In this document: positions 42,223 to 49,807 of the stretch, piece after piece
Layout: each line of letters begins with the position of its first letter
How positions within the stretch are numbered: the first letter of the stretch is position 1
Origin: Bacteroidota bacterium
Lineage (GTDB): Bacteria; Bacteroidota; Bacteroidia; Flavobacteriales_F; PHOS-HE28
Direction of reading: 5' to 3'
Assembly: GCA_018267155.1 (NCBI GenBank)
Contig: JAFDZE010000072.1
Location: 1,800 to 65,799, forward strand
Length of the DNA: 64,000 nt
Position numbers and translations under genes: made by a program
Notes under the pieces: generated by a model
Database searches by the model: none
What the model saw: the letters and a program-made list of their open reading frames with translations, nothing else
What the model was told of the DNA's origin: nothing

Positions 42223-43407
42223 ATGCGCATTCACCTTCACCTCCTCCTGGCATCCATCCTGCTCCATCAGGCCGCGATCGCCACGGACCGCCTGGTCTGC
42301 TCTGACTGCAGCGGCACCGCGTACCCCACCATCTCGGCTGCACTGAACGCCGCTGTCAACGGCGATCGCCTCCTGATCACGCCGGACATCTATGAAGAGT
42401 CGGGAATCCTCATCTCGAAACAGGTCGAGCTCGTCAGTGCGGTACGCGGTGTGAGGTACACGATAACAAGGCCTGTCACTGTTCAGGCCGCATACGGGCG
42501 AACAGTGAGCATCCAGGGCGCGGACGTGCATGCCACGCTCAACAGTTCGCCAATTGGAACGGGAAGCACAGGATGCGCGATCAACCTGATCGACTGTGCT
42601 TTTGATCATATCGACCTGGCCTATTCGGGCATTTTCCTCACAGCATTCCGATGCACCGTGCGTGGTCAACTCGGCTTCTCACAAGGCGACATCGCAGGAT
42701 GTGCCATCCTGGGCCATCCGGACCTGGTGCAGCCGCAGCACAGCCCCTTCCTGTACATGGGCCAGACCACCGCCGAGGCGAGCCGCGCGATCGGCAACAT
42801 CATCGGGAGCACGACCTGGGAAGGCAGTCAGTGCATGGTTCTGCTGGACGCCCATGCCCCGCTGCTTTTCGCCAATAACCTGGTGCATTGGACACGGAAC
42901 CTGCCTTCGGCTTCCGCGGTCACCTTGGTGGGCAACACCGTGGATGGTATCACGACGGCAGGCATGGAGCTGCGGAACAACACCATCATGCGCACCAACG
43001 GCACTACGCAACCCTGGCTGGTGGAGGGGGTGCCGGATTCCTTCCCATTCACCGCCATGCTCACCAACAACCTGGTGGTTGGAGGTGCCGCATTCACGGT
43101 ACCAACTGGCACAGCCAACCTGTTCTCCGACACGTTCAACACGCTGACCATGGACTTCGCCTCGTATAATGCAAACACCGGCCAGCCACTGCCGGGTTCA
43201 CTGGCGATGGATGCGGGCGACCCCGATGTCGCACACCTGGATCTGGACCTCTCGCGCAACGATGCGGGTTGCTGGGGCGGTAGTTTCAGCCATGCCAATT
43301 TCCAGCCGGCACCTGATAGTGGTGCGCTCGTCGGCCTGGTCACGGCGCCCCGCCGCTTCGGCCAATTGACGCCCATGTCCTTCACCGCCACCGGATCCGA
43401 TCGCTGA
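42223..43407 (+). CDS. Secreted right-handed beta-helix protein, paralogue 4
   Basis: A 394-residue paralogue, 9 nt after its neighbour. A signal peptide (LLLASILLHQAAIA) is followed by TDRLVCSDCSGTAYPTISAA. The CSDC pair just inside the mature N-terminus is absent from the other three. The motif GDPDVAHLDLDLSRNDAGCW precedes the C-terminal tail, which ends TGSDR. Its function is unknown. Confidence 0.75.
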   Translation: MRIHLHLLLASILLHQAAIATDRLVCSDCSGTAYPTISAALNAAVNGDRLLITPDIYEESGILISKQVELVSAVRGVRYTITRPVTVQAAYGRTVSIQGADVHATLNSSPIGTGSTGCAINLIDCAFDHIDLAYSGIFLTAFRCTVRGQLGFSQGDIAGCAILGHPDLVQPQHSPFLYMGQTTAEASRAIGNIIGSTTWEGSQCMVLLDAHAPLLFANNLVHWTRNLPSASAVTLVGNTVDGITTAGMELRNNTIMRTNGTTQPWLVEGVPDSFPFTAMLTNNLVVGGAAFTVPTGTANLFSDTFNTLTMDFASYNANTGQPLPGSLAMDAGDPDVAHLDLDLSRNDAGCWGGSFSHANFQPAPDSGALVGLVTAPRRFGQLTPMSFTATGSDR

Positions 43408-43412
43408 ACAAC

Positions 43413-44912
43413 ATGAGAACCCTGCATGCCCTACTTGCCGTCGTACTGTTCGTTGCGCTCCGGGCCCAAGTACCCGTACTACAGCAGGCCGAGTACTTCT
43501 GGGACTCAGACCCCGGCCCGGGCAATGGGATCGCCATGAGCGCCATGGACGGCACCTTTGACCGTGCGTTCGAACAGGTGTTGGCCTACGCGATCCCCCC
43601 CTCACCAGGGTTGCACAAACTGTGTGTCCGAGTGAAGGGTTCGGACAATAGCTGGGGGCCTGTGTTCAGCACGATCATGGACGTGGTCGCAATGCGCGAC
43701 GCTCGAGTCATTACTGCAGAGTGCTTTTGGGATGCGGATCCAGGGCCGGGGAGCGGTACACCGATGCTTGCGTTCGACGGCAACTTCAATAGCGCTTTTG
43801 AACAGTTGAGCGGGAACCTGACCGCACCCTCCGCTGGGCTGCACCGCCTGAGTATCCGCGTGCGCGGAGTGGACAATACCTGGGGGCCGGTCTTCAGCAC
43901 GATAGTGGATGTGGTGAACGCCCGGCAAGTGAGGATCACCAGTGCCGAGTATTTCTGGGACACCGATCCCGGAGCCGGTAACGGACAGCCGATGATCGCC
44001 TTCGATGGTGCGTTCAACAGTGTGTTGGAACAGATGTCCGCCACGGTGAGCTTGACCGCCTTGTCGGTGGGACCGCACGTGCTCCACCTGCGCGCAAAGG
44101 GTGCGGACAATAGCTGGGGGCCGGTCCACCGGTCCGTTGTCCATGTGGATCCACAACCCGAGGTCACGGTATCGTTCGATCTGAAAGTAGCGCTGCAAGG
44201 ATGCATGGGAACCGCAGCGCTGATGAACAACGGCCTGCGGAACGCGGGACTGGTGCCACTCGCTGAACCGTACAGCGCACTGGGACACGACCTGGGCCTG
44301 AGCGCCGGTGCCACCACGACGTCCGCGGTCCTGAGCGTGATGTTCCCGCCAGGAGCTTCGGTAGTGGATTGGATCCTGGTCGAGTTCCATCCGGCACTGG
44401 CCCCCTCGCAGATCACAGCGGCCATGCCTTTGCTGCTTAGGCGCGGGGGCACCGTGGCGCAGACCGATGGTGGATACCCCTTCCTCATCACATTGCCGGC
44501 GGCATCCTACTACGTGGTGGTACGCCACCGCAACCACCTGCCTGTGGCCACCGAGAGTCCCGTGGCCATCTCCACGAACGGCGCCACGGTGGCCATTGAT
44601 TTCACCGCCGCGGCCGTTCAGGCCTTTGGTACGGATGCCCAGGTGCTGGCCGGGTCGCTCTATTGCATGTGGAGCGGTGATGCGACACACGACGGCATGA
44701 TCAAGTACACTGGAAGCGGTAACGACCGCGATCCGATCCTTACCGCCGTTGGCGGGTCCATGCCACACAATACCGTGAGCGGTTATTCGCTCCGCGACGT
44801 GAACATGAACGGGATCGTGAAATACACGGGGACGGCGAATGACCGTGACCCCATCATATTGAACGTGGGAAGCACGACACCGAACGGCGCGCGCGCCGGT
44901 CAACTGCCCTGA
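43413..44912 (+). CDS. Secreted repeat protein with dockerin-like C-terminal motifs
   Basis: A 499-residue secreted protein (signal MRTLHALLAVVLFVALRAQ). Three tandem repeats of about 80 residues each start AE(Y/C)FWD-x-DPG-x-G and end SWGPVF or NTWGPVF, a unit seen in Bacteroidota surface proteins. After a beta-rich region (190-400), two calcium-loop-like motifs follow: GDATHDGMIKYTGSGNDRDP and DVNMNGIVKYTGTANDRDP. These resemble the dockerin-like ends of haemagglutinin-type Bacteroidota proteins. It lies 5 nt after the last beta-helix gene and closes that operon, so it may bind or anchor those proteins. Confidence 0.75.
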   Translation: MRTLHALLAVVLFVALRAQVPVLQQAEYFWDSDPGPGNGIAMSAMDGTFDRAFEQVLAYAIPPSPGLHKLCVRVKGSDNSWGPVFSTIMDVVAMRDARVITAECFWDADPGPGSGTPMLAFDGNFNSAFEQLSGNLTAPSAGLHRLSIRVRGVDNTWGPVFSTIVDVVNARQVRITSAEYFWDTDPGAGNGQPMIAFDGAFNSVLEQMSATVSLTALSVGPHVLHLRAKGADNSWGPVHRSVVHVDPQPEVTVSFDLKVALQGCMGTAALMNNGLRNAGLVPLAEPYSALGHDLGLSAGATTTSAVLSVMFPPGASVVDWILVEFHPALAPSQITAAMPLLLRRGGTVAQTDGGYPFLITLPAASYYVVVRHRNHLPVATESPVAISTNGATVAIDFTAAAVQAFGTDAQVLAGSLYCMWSGDATHDGMIKYTGSGNDRDPILTAVGGSMPHNTVSGYSLRDVNMNGIVKYTGTANDRDPIILNVGSTTPNGARAGQLP

Positions 44913-44968
44913 TCCGCGAACACGGGCCGCAGGGCAAGGGCAAGGCCTGTTCCGGCCCGTGGAAGCGA

Positions 44969-45181
44969 TCAGCGGTCCAGTTGCGCATTCAATTGCGGGC
45001 CGGGCGGATCTTCCATGCTATAGCAGCGGCGGAACTCCGGAATGCAGTGATAGCGCTCGAACGCATCACGAGCAATATCTCCCGGATCCGGTCCTGGGAG
45101 AGCATTTAGCGCTTCCATTTCCAGATCCCGTTCGGTGCGTGCATCACGCAAACCACGATCACTTATCCTGACGATTTCCAC
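44969..45181 (-). CDS. Possible small hypothetical protein
   Basis: A 70-residue frame (starts MEIVRISDRGLRDARTERDL, includes FERYHCIPEFRRCYSMED). The amino-acid composition looks protein-like and there is no overlapping gene, but I recognise no family and see no clear promoter. It would be divergent from the arsR-type gene. Confidence 0.35.
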   Translation of the reverse strand: MEIVRISDRGLRDARTERDLEMEALNALPGPDPGDIARDAFERYHCIPEFRRCYSMEDPPGPQLNAQLDR

Positions 45182-45230
45182 TCATGGCCGGCCATGTAAC
45201 TGGTGTACGGACAAGAAGGTCGATTTGAAA

Positions 45231-45262
45231 TTTGTATTCAACCAAACGGTTAAATACATTTG
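45231..45262 (+). promoter_or_regulatory. Consensus promoter with internal operator dyad for the ArsR array
   Basis: TTTG (45231-45234), a 20-nt spacer and TACATTTG (45255-45262) give an exact fit to the Bacteroidota promoter elements. The spacer holds the dyad TATTCAACC-AAAC-GGTTAAATA (45235-45256), 9-bp arms with one mismatch. A repressor bound there would block both elements, as expected for ArsR autoregulation. Confidence 0.75.
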
Positions 45263-45308
45263 TCCCATCATCCTCTCCTCCCCTTCACCGGGCTACTTCG
45301 ACCAACGC

Positions 45309-45686
45309 ATGGACCGCCTCTCGCTCACCTTCTCCGCCCTGGCCGACCCCACGCGCCGGGCCATATTGGCGCGGCTTTCCAGCGGTCCGGCCTCGGTGAA
45401 CGACCTGGCCGCGCCCTTCAACATGAGCCTACCGGCGGTGAGCAAGCACCTAAAAGTGCTGGAGCGCGCGCAGCTCATTTCCCGGGGGAAGGAGGCCCAA
45501 TGGCGGCCGTGCGCCATCAAGGCCGCGCCGCTGAAGGAAGCCACCGACTGGATGGAGCAATACCGCCAGTTCTGGGAGGCCCGCTTCGATCGGCTGGATG
45601 AATACCTGAAGGAGTTGCAGGCACAGGAGAAACCGGCGCAGGCCAAGTCTGCGTCTTCAAGCAAGAAACATGGAAAACGCAAGTAA
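45309..45686 (+). CDS. ArsR/SmtB family transcriptional repressor
   Basis: A 125-residue winged-helix regulator. LTFSALADPTRRAILARL opens the domain and VNDLAAPFNMSLPAVSKHLK is the recognition helix region. No metal-binding Cys pair is visible, so it belongs to the metal-free ArsR type that commonly precedes SRPBCC/AHSA1 genes. The C-terminus is a Lys/Ser/Ala-rich tail. It overlaps the next gene by 17 nt. It probably represses itself and the downstream array through the dyad at 45235-45256. Confidence 0.93.
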   Translation: MDRLSLTFSALADPTRRAILARLSSGPASVNDLAAPFNMSLPAVSKHLKVLERAQLISRGKEAQWRPCAIKAAPLKEATDWMEQYRQFWEARFDRLDEYLKELQAQEKPAQAKSASSSKKHGKRK

Positions 45687-46143
45687 GATCCAGGAAGGTG
45701 CGGTGGGCGATCGCGAGATCATTGTCACCCGCATAGTACACGCCCCGCGCGAGCGGGTGTGGAAAGCCTTTGCCACGGCCGAAGCCCTGGCCCATTGGTG
45801 GGGGCCGAACGGCTTCACCATCACCACCTCGGCGTTCGAGTTCCGCGAGGGCGGTGAGTGGGTCTTTGTGATGCACGGCCCGGACGGACGCGACTATCCG
45901 AACCGGATCCGCTTCATGCGCCTCGTGAAGCCCTCGCGCATGGAGCACGAGCACGGCGGCGATGGCGACCGCGTGGTCTTCGATGCGGTGATCACCCTCG
46001 ACGACTTGGGCGACACGACCCGCGTAACGCTGCACTCCACCTTCCGCATCGCCTCAGAACGTGATCTGGTGGTGAAGGAATACGGCGCCATCGAAGGCGG
46101 CAAGCAAACCCTCGCACGCCTGGACGAATACCTCAAGCAGTAA
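45670..46143 (+). CDS. SRPBCC/AHSA1 domain protein 1
   Basis: A 157-residue START-like (Bet v 1 fold) protein. The AHSA1 signature is clear: VTRIVHAPRERVWKAFATAE, HWWGPNGF, FEFREGGEWVFVMHGPDG and a C-terminal helix after FRIASER. These proteins enclose a hydrophobic pocket; their ligands are generally unknown. Overlap with the ArsR gene makes them one unit, the usual ArsR-AHSA1 pair. Confidence 0.92.
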   Translation: MENASKIQEGAVGDREIIVTRIVHAPRERVWKAFATAEALAHWWGPNGFTITTSAFEFREGGEWVFVMHGPDGRDYPNRIRFMRLVKPSRMEHEHGGDGDRVVFDAVITLDDLGDTTRVTLHSTFRIASERDLVVKEYGAIEGGKQTLARLDEYLKQ

Positions 46144-46184
46144 CATCCGGAAACTTCCCTTCCCAACAAACAAAGCAAGCAATC

Positions 46185-46685
46185 ATGACAACCCCGGCCA
46201 TCTTCAACTTCATCGTCAAGAAGGAGGAAAAGTCCATCACGGTGGAACGCTCCTTCAACGCACCCTTGGCAGCGGTATGGTCCGCATGGACAGAAGCCGA
46301 TATCCTGTGCAAGTGGTGGGCACCGAAGCCGTACGCATGCGTGATCCAGTCGCTTGACTTCCGTGTGGGCGGAAGCTGGCGCTACTACATGCAGGGCCCG
46401 GAAGGCGATTGCCACTATTGCAGCTTCGACTACACGGCCGTGAAACCCTTGACCTCCTTCACCGGGATCGATGGCTTCTGCGATGAGCACGGTACGCCCA
46501 TCGACGCGATGCCTCGGATGAACTGGGAGAACAACTTCAACGCACAAGATGGCAGCACGGTGGTGCGCGTGCAGATCCGCTTCAACAGCGAGGATGATCT
46601 GGAGAAGATCACGGCCATGGGCTTCAAGGAAGGTTTCACGCAGGGGCTGGACCAACTGGATGAGCTGCTCGCGATCAGGAAATAA
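46185..46685 (+). CDS. SRPBCC/AHSA1 domain protein 2
   Basis: A 166-residue START-like protein: VERSFNAPLAAVWSAWTEAD, KWWAPKPY, LDFRVGGSWRYYMQGPEG, and a C-terminal helix with GFTQGLDQLDELLA. It is the second of eight such domains in the array and clearly diverged from the first. The 41-nt gap upstream and the palindrome-bearing spacer downstream (46686-46765) allow separate regulation. Confidence 0.9.
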   Translation: MTTPAIFNFIVKKEEKSITVERSFNAPLAAVWSAWTEADILCKWWAPKPYACVIQSLDFRVGGSWRYYMQGPEGDCHYCSFDYTAVKPLTSFTGIDGFCDEHGTPIDAMPRMNWENNFNAQDGSTVVRVQIRFNSEDDLEKITAMGFKEGFTQGLDQLDELLAIRK

Positions 46686-46725
46686 GGGCGCGAGATCACG
46701 CGCTCCAAAAACTAAAAACAAGTAA

Positions 46726-46745
46726 GGGCGGGAAATTTCCCGCCC
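46726..46745. repeat. Perfect 20-bp palindrome in array spacer
   Basis: GGGCGGGAAATTTCCCGCCC is fully self-complementary. It sits in the spacer after SRPBCC 2, next to an imperfect GGGCGCG/CGCG hairpin at 46686. A similar two-hairpin spacer occurs at 48266-48333. A terminator, processing site or repeat element is possible. Confidence 0.75.
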
Positions 46746-46765
46746 CGACAAACAACCCCGACCCC

Positions 46766-47188
46766 ATGTCAACCGCAACCCGCATCACCATCTCCGCCCT
46801 TGTGAACAAACCGGTGGCCCACGTCTGGAAAGTCTGGACGGAGCCCGAACACATCACGCAATGGAACGCCGCCAGTGACGACTGGCACTGCCCCAAGGCC
46901 AGCAACGACCTGCGCACAGGCGGCACCTTCAGCAGCACCATGGCCGCACGCGACGACAGCTTTAGCTTCGACTTCGGCGGCGTGTTCGACGATGTGCAAC
47001 CGCACAAGCGCATCGCCTTCACCATGGGCGATGGCCGCTCCTGCGAGATCCTCTTCACGGAGGAGAATGGCAGTACCCGCGTAGTGGAATCCTTCGACGC
47101 CGAGGCGCAGAACCCGGTGGAGATGCAACGCAGCGGCTGGCAAGCGATCCTGGACCGGTTCAAACGGCATGCGGAGGCGCAAGCCTGA
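46766..47188 (+). CDS. SRPBCC/AHSA1 domain protein 3
   Basis: A 140-residue START-like protein: ITISALVNKPVAHVWKVWTE, HITQWNAASDDWHCP, FDFGGVFDDVQPHKRIAFTM and the closing helix QRSGWQAILDRFKRH. The QWN...DWHCP variant marks a subgroup distinct from the HWWGP type. The ligand is unknown. Confidence 0.92.
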   Translation: MSTATRITISALVNKPVAHVWKVWTEPEHITQWNAASDDWHCPKASNDLRTGGTFSSTMAARDDSFSFDFGGVFDDVQPHKRIAFTMGDGRSCEILFTEENGSTRVVESFDAEAQNPVEMQRSGWQAILDRFKRHAEAQA

Positions 47189-47199
47189 AATACTGGTTC

Positions 47200-47282
47200 A
47201 CCACAGAGGCACAGAGGACACGGAGAATTCGAACAGGACTTAGCGAAGGCATCCTCCTTTGTGCTCTCTGTGCCTCTGTGGT
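47200..47282. repeat. Inverted repeat, ACCACAGAGGCACAGAG type, locus 1
   Basis: The arms 47200-47216 and 47266-47282 are exact 17-bp reverse complements (ACCACAGAGGCACAGAG). The repeat lies between SRPBCC genes 3 and 4. It recurs at 49731-49747 and 51654-51764, all within this array. Confidence 0.85.
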
Positions 47283-47308
47283 GATATCCGATACAACCTG
47301 AAGGGACC

Positions 47309-48265
47309 ATGACTTCCACAGCAACCCCGAACAAGGTGAAGGTTGCCCCCCATGGCGACCGCGCCATCCTGATCACCCGCAGTTTCAACGCGCCGCGCGA
47401 ACTGGTCTTCGATGCGTTGAGCAAACCGCCCATGGTGAAGAAGTGGCTGAACGGGCCACCGGGCTGGTCCATGACCACCTGCATGATCGACCTCCGCGTT
47501 GGCGGCAAGTTCCGCTACGCATGGCGAAACCAGGCCGGCCATGGCATGGGCTTGAGCGGTGTGTACAAAGAGGTGGTGCGCCCGGAGCGCATCGTGAACA
47601 CGGAGGTCTTCGAGCCTGCGTGGTATCCGGGCGAGGCGTTGTCGACCACGGTGCTCACCGAGAAGAAAGGCACCACCTTGATGACGATCACGGCGCGGTA
47701 CGACTCGTGGAAGACCCGCGACGAGGTGCTCGCATCGCCGATGGAAGGCGGACTGGAGTTCAGTTACCAGGAGTTGGATGCGCTCCTGGCCAAGAAGATC
47801 GCGTCAGGCTCCAAGACGTCTTCGTCCCGCACCGGCAGGAAGGCCAAGCCAGGGAACGCTTTGTTCTCCGGCGTCTCCGAGCCGGAGCTGGTGGATGCGT
47901 ACATGAAGACATTGAAGCATCCGCTCAAACCCGTTGCGGAACAGTTGCGCAAGGTGATCCTGGCCGCGGACAAGTCGATCGGCGAGGGCATCTACTGGAA
48001 TGCGCCGTGCTTCTACTTCACCGGAAAGATGGAGCCCTTCGACCCGAAGACCTACAAGCGCTACATCGTCGGCTTCAACTTCTTCAAGCAGGACACGCTA
48101 CGCCTCATCTTCCTGCGCGGCGCAGATGTGGAGAAGCAGGGCGGCCTGCTCACCGGCGACTATAAGGATGGTCGTCGGCTCGCGCTCTTCAGCAGCATGG
48201 CCGACGTGAAGAAGCATGAGAAGGAACTGAAGCGGATCGTGAAGCAACTCATCAAGACCATGTAA
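47309..48265 (+). CDS. SRPBCC-DUF1801 fusion protein
   Basis: A 318-residue two-domain protein. Residues 20-165 are an AHSA1 domain (ITRSFNAPRELVFDALSKPP, KKWLNGPPGWSM, GLSGVYKEVVRPERIVNTE). A Ser/Lys linker (about 170-185) joins it to a DUF1801 domain (VDAYMKTLKHPLKPVAEQLR, GEGIYWNAPCFYF, LIFLRGADVEKQGGLL). Both families also occur as separate genes in the array, so the fusion supports a functional link between them. The ligand is unknown. Confidence 0.9.
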   Translation: MTSTATPNKVKVAPHGDRAILITRSFNAPRELVFDALSKPPMVKKWLNGPPGWSMTTCMIDLRVGGKFRYAWRNQAGHGMGLSGVYKEVVRPERIVNTEVFEPAWYPGEALSTTVLTEKKGTTLMTITARYDSWKTRDEVLASPMEGGLEFSYQELDALLAKKIASGSKTSSSRTGRKAKPGNALFSGVSEPELVDAYMKTLKHPLKPVAEQLRKVILAADKSIGEGIYWNAPCFYFTGKMEPFDPKTYKRYIVGFNFFKQDTLRLIFLRGADVEKQGGLLTGDYKDGRRLALFSSMADVKKHEKELKRIVKQLIKTM

Positions 48266-48333
48266 GGGCGCGAGATCTCGCGCCCCAAACTCAGTAAGGG
48301 CGGGTGCTTCGACTTCGCTCAGCATTCCCGCCC
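48266..48333. repeat. Paired palindromes in array spacer
   Basis: GGGCGCGAGATCTCGCGCCC (48266-48285) is a perfect 20-bp palindrome. GGGCGGG (48298-48304) and CCCGCCC (48327-48333) form a second hairpin whose loop contains a TTCGACTTCGCTCAGC sequence. The order matches the spacer at 46686-46745. Confidence 0.75.
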
Positions 48334-48353
48334 CGACGACAACCATCGAACCC

Positions 48354-48815
48354 ATGATCACCACACCCGAAGTCATTACCACCCATGAGACCACAACTGC
48401 CGTGATCCCGCTTTTGATCCCCTGCCAGGACATGGGCAAATACATGGACCCCGCGATCCAGGAAGTGATCAAGGCCATCACCGGCCAGGGCATCGCCATC
48501 ACTGGGCCGATGTTCTCCTTCCATAAGCGACGCCCGAGCGACAGCTTCGACTTCGAGATCGGATTTCCGGTATCGAAGGCGATCAAGGCGGAAGGGCGGG
48601 TGATCAACGGCAAGCTGCCGGCTGTGAAAGTCGTGCGCAGCGTGTACCAAGGGCCGTACGACAACCTGGGGCAGGCTTGGGGCGCGTTGCAGAAGTGGGT
48701 GCGTGAGCAAGGCTATGGCGAAACCGGCCGCTTCTGGGAGAGCTACCTGAACAATCCCGATGAGGTGAAGGACCCGAAGGATTACTTGACGGAGTTGAAC
48801 TGGATCATCGGCTGA
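48354..48815 (+). CDS. GyrI-like/AraC effector-binding domain protein
   Basis: A 153-residue stand-alone GyrI-like (SHS2-type) small-molecule binding domain. VITTHETTTAVIPLLIPCQD opens it; FDFEIGFPVSKAIKAEGRV and VYQGPYDNLGQAWGALQKWV are typical family blocks. These proteins bind hydrophobic compounds. It shares TGATG with the next gene, so the two are translationally coupled. Confidence 0.88.
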   Translation: MITTPEVITTHETTTAVIPLLIPCQDMGKYMDPAIQEVIKAITGQGIAITGPMFSFHKRRPSDSFDFEIGFPVSKAIKAEGRVINGKLPAVKVVRSVYQGPYDNLGQAWGALQKWVREQGYGETGRFWESYLNNPDEVKDPKDYLTELNWIIG

Positions 48816-49294
48816 TGGAAACGACCGCGGACATCTCGAAGCGTACCCTGGTGCTCACCCGCAGGCTCAACGCCCCGCGCGAGCTGGTCTTTGCCGCATG
48901 GACCGATCCCAAGCATTTGGTACGCTGGTGGGGCCCGAAGGATTTCACCCTGCCGCATTGCGAACAGGACTTCCGCGTGGGCGGTGCATACCGCTTCTGC
49001 ATGCGCGCACCGGATTGCAGCGACCATTGGGTGCGCGGCGAGTACACGCACATCGACCCGCCGCGTCGGCTGGTCTTCACTTGGCTGCGCGAGGACAACG
49101 AGGGCGACATCTGGTGCGATACCGTGGTGTGCATCACGCTGAAGGAACAAGGCGGGGCCACCTTGCTCACCTTGGAGCAGACCACCTTCGCCACCGTGGC
49201 GCATTGCGAGGAACATGCCGTCGGTTGGGGCGAATGCCTGGACCGCCTCGTGCGTTTCACTGAGCAACACGGATCATCCACATCACCGCTATGA
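48815..49294 (+). CDS. SRPBCC/AHSA1 domain protein 5
   Basis: A 159-residue START-like protein: LTRRLNAPRELVFAAWTDPK, RWWGPKDF, QDFRVGGAYRFCMRAPDC, and the closing helix HAVGWGECLDRLVRF. Several cysteines (C54, C71, C78 region) are more than its sisters have. It overlaps the DUF1801 gene downstream by 4 nt. Confidence 0.92.
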   Translation: METTADISKRTLVLTRRLNAPRELVFAAWTDPKHLVRWWGPKDFTLPHCEQDFRVGGAYRFCMRAPDCSDHWVRGEYTHIDPPRRLVFTWLREDNEGDIWCDTVVCITLKEQGGATLLTLEQTTFATVAHCEEHAVGWGECLDRLVRFTEQHGSSTSPL

Positions 49295-49716
49295 CGATCC
49301 AGGACCAGATCGATCGGTACATCGGTGACCAAACCGGGCCGAAGCAAAGCGACCTGCGCACACTTCACCAACTCACCATGAAGGTGATGCCAAAGTGCAA
49401 GCTGTGGTTCCTCGATGGCAAGGACGCCAAGGGCAAGGTGGTGTCCAATCCGAACATCGGTTATGGCACGCAGACCATGACCTACGCCGACGGAACAACC
49501 AAGGAATTCTACCGCATCGGGTTGAGCGCCAACACCATGGGGATCAGCGTGTACATCATGGGCCTTGCAGACAAGGAACATCTCGCCAACACCTACGGCA
49601 AACGACTTGGCAAGGCCAGCATCACCGGCTACTGCATCAAGTTCAAGAACCTGAAGGACATCAACGTGGGCGTGCTGGAAGAAGCGATCCGAGACAGGGC
49701 GCAACGACCGAAATAG
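49291..49716 (+). CDS. DUF1801 family protein
   Basis: A 141-residue protein: IDRYIGDQTGPKQSDLRTLH, MKVMPKCKLWFLDGKDAKG, NPNIGYGTQTMTYADGTTKE and ITGYCIKFKNLKDINVGVLE. These blocks fit the DUF1801 (YdhG/YjbR-like fold) family. Its function is unknown. Four-base overlap with the preceding SRPBCC gene repeats the SRPBCC-DUF1801 link seen in the fusion gene. Confidence 0.85.
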   Translation: MTIQDQIDRYIGDQTGPKQSDLRTLHQLTMKVMPKCKLWFLDGKDAKGKVVSNPNIGYGTQTMTYADGTTKEFYRIGLSANTMGISVYIMGLADKEHLANTYGKRLGKASITGYCIKFKNLKDINVGVLEEAIRDRAQRPK

Positions 49717-49730
49717 GTCGTGGGTGAATC

Positions 49731-49747
49731 ACCACAGAGGCACAGAG
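49731..49747 (+). repeat. ACCACAGAGGCACAGAG repeat, single arm, locus 2
   Basis: One 17-bp arm identical to the repeats at 47200 and 51654, followed by a degenerate AACACAGAGG. No opposite arm follows before the VOC gene. Confidence 0.8.
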
Positions 49748-49807
49748 AACACAGAGGAAAAGAAACTTCAGATCCGTACCGTCGACCCGCAACACCCCCC
49801 TTCCCAA

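Larger units (their letters stand above)
44913..45308. other. Intergenic region upstream of the ArsR array
   Basis: It holds a long GC hairpin (44921-44929 with 44953-44961) after the repeat-protein gene, a possible small minus-strand gene (44969-45181) and the best promoter of the window (45231-45262). The last 70 bp are distinctly AT-rich. Confidence 0.6.

Noticed and set aside
44921-44961. Rho-independent terminator after the repeat-protein gene
   Set aside because: The 9-bp arms are perfect, but the loop is 23 nt and no T-run follows.
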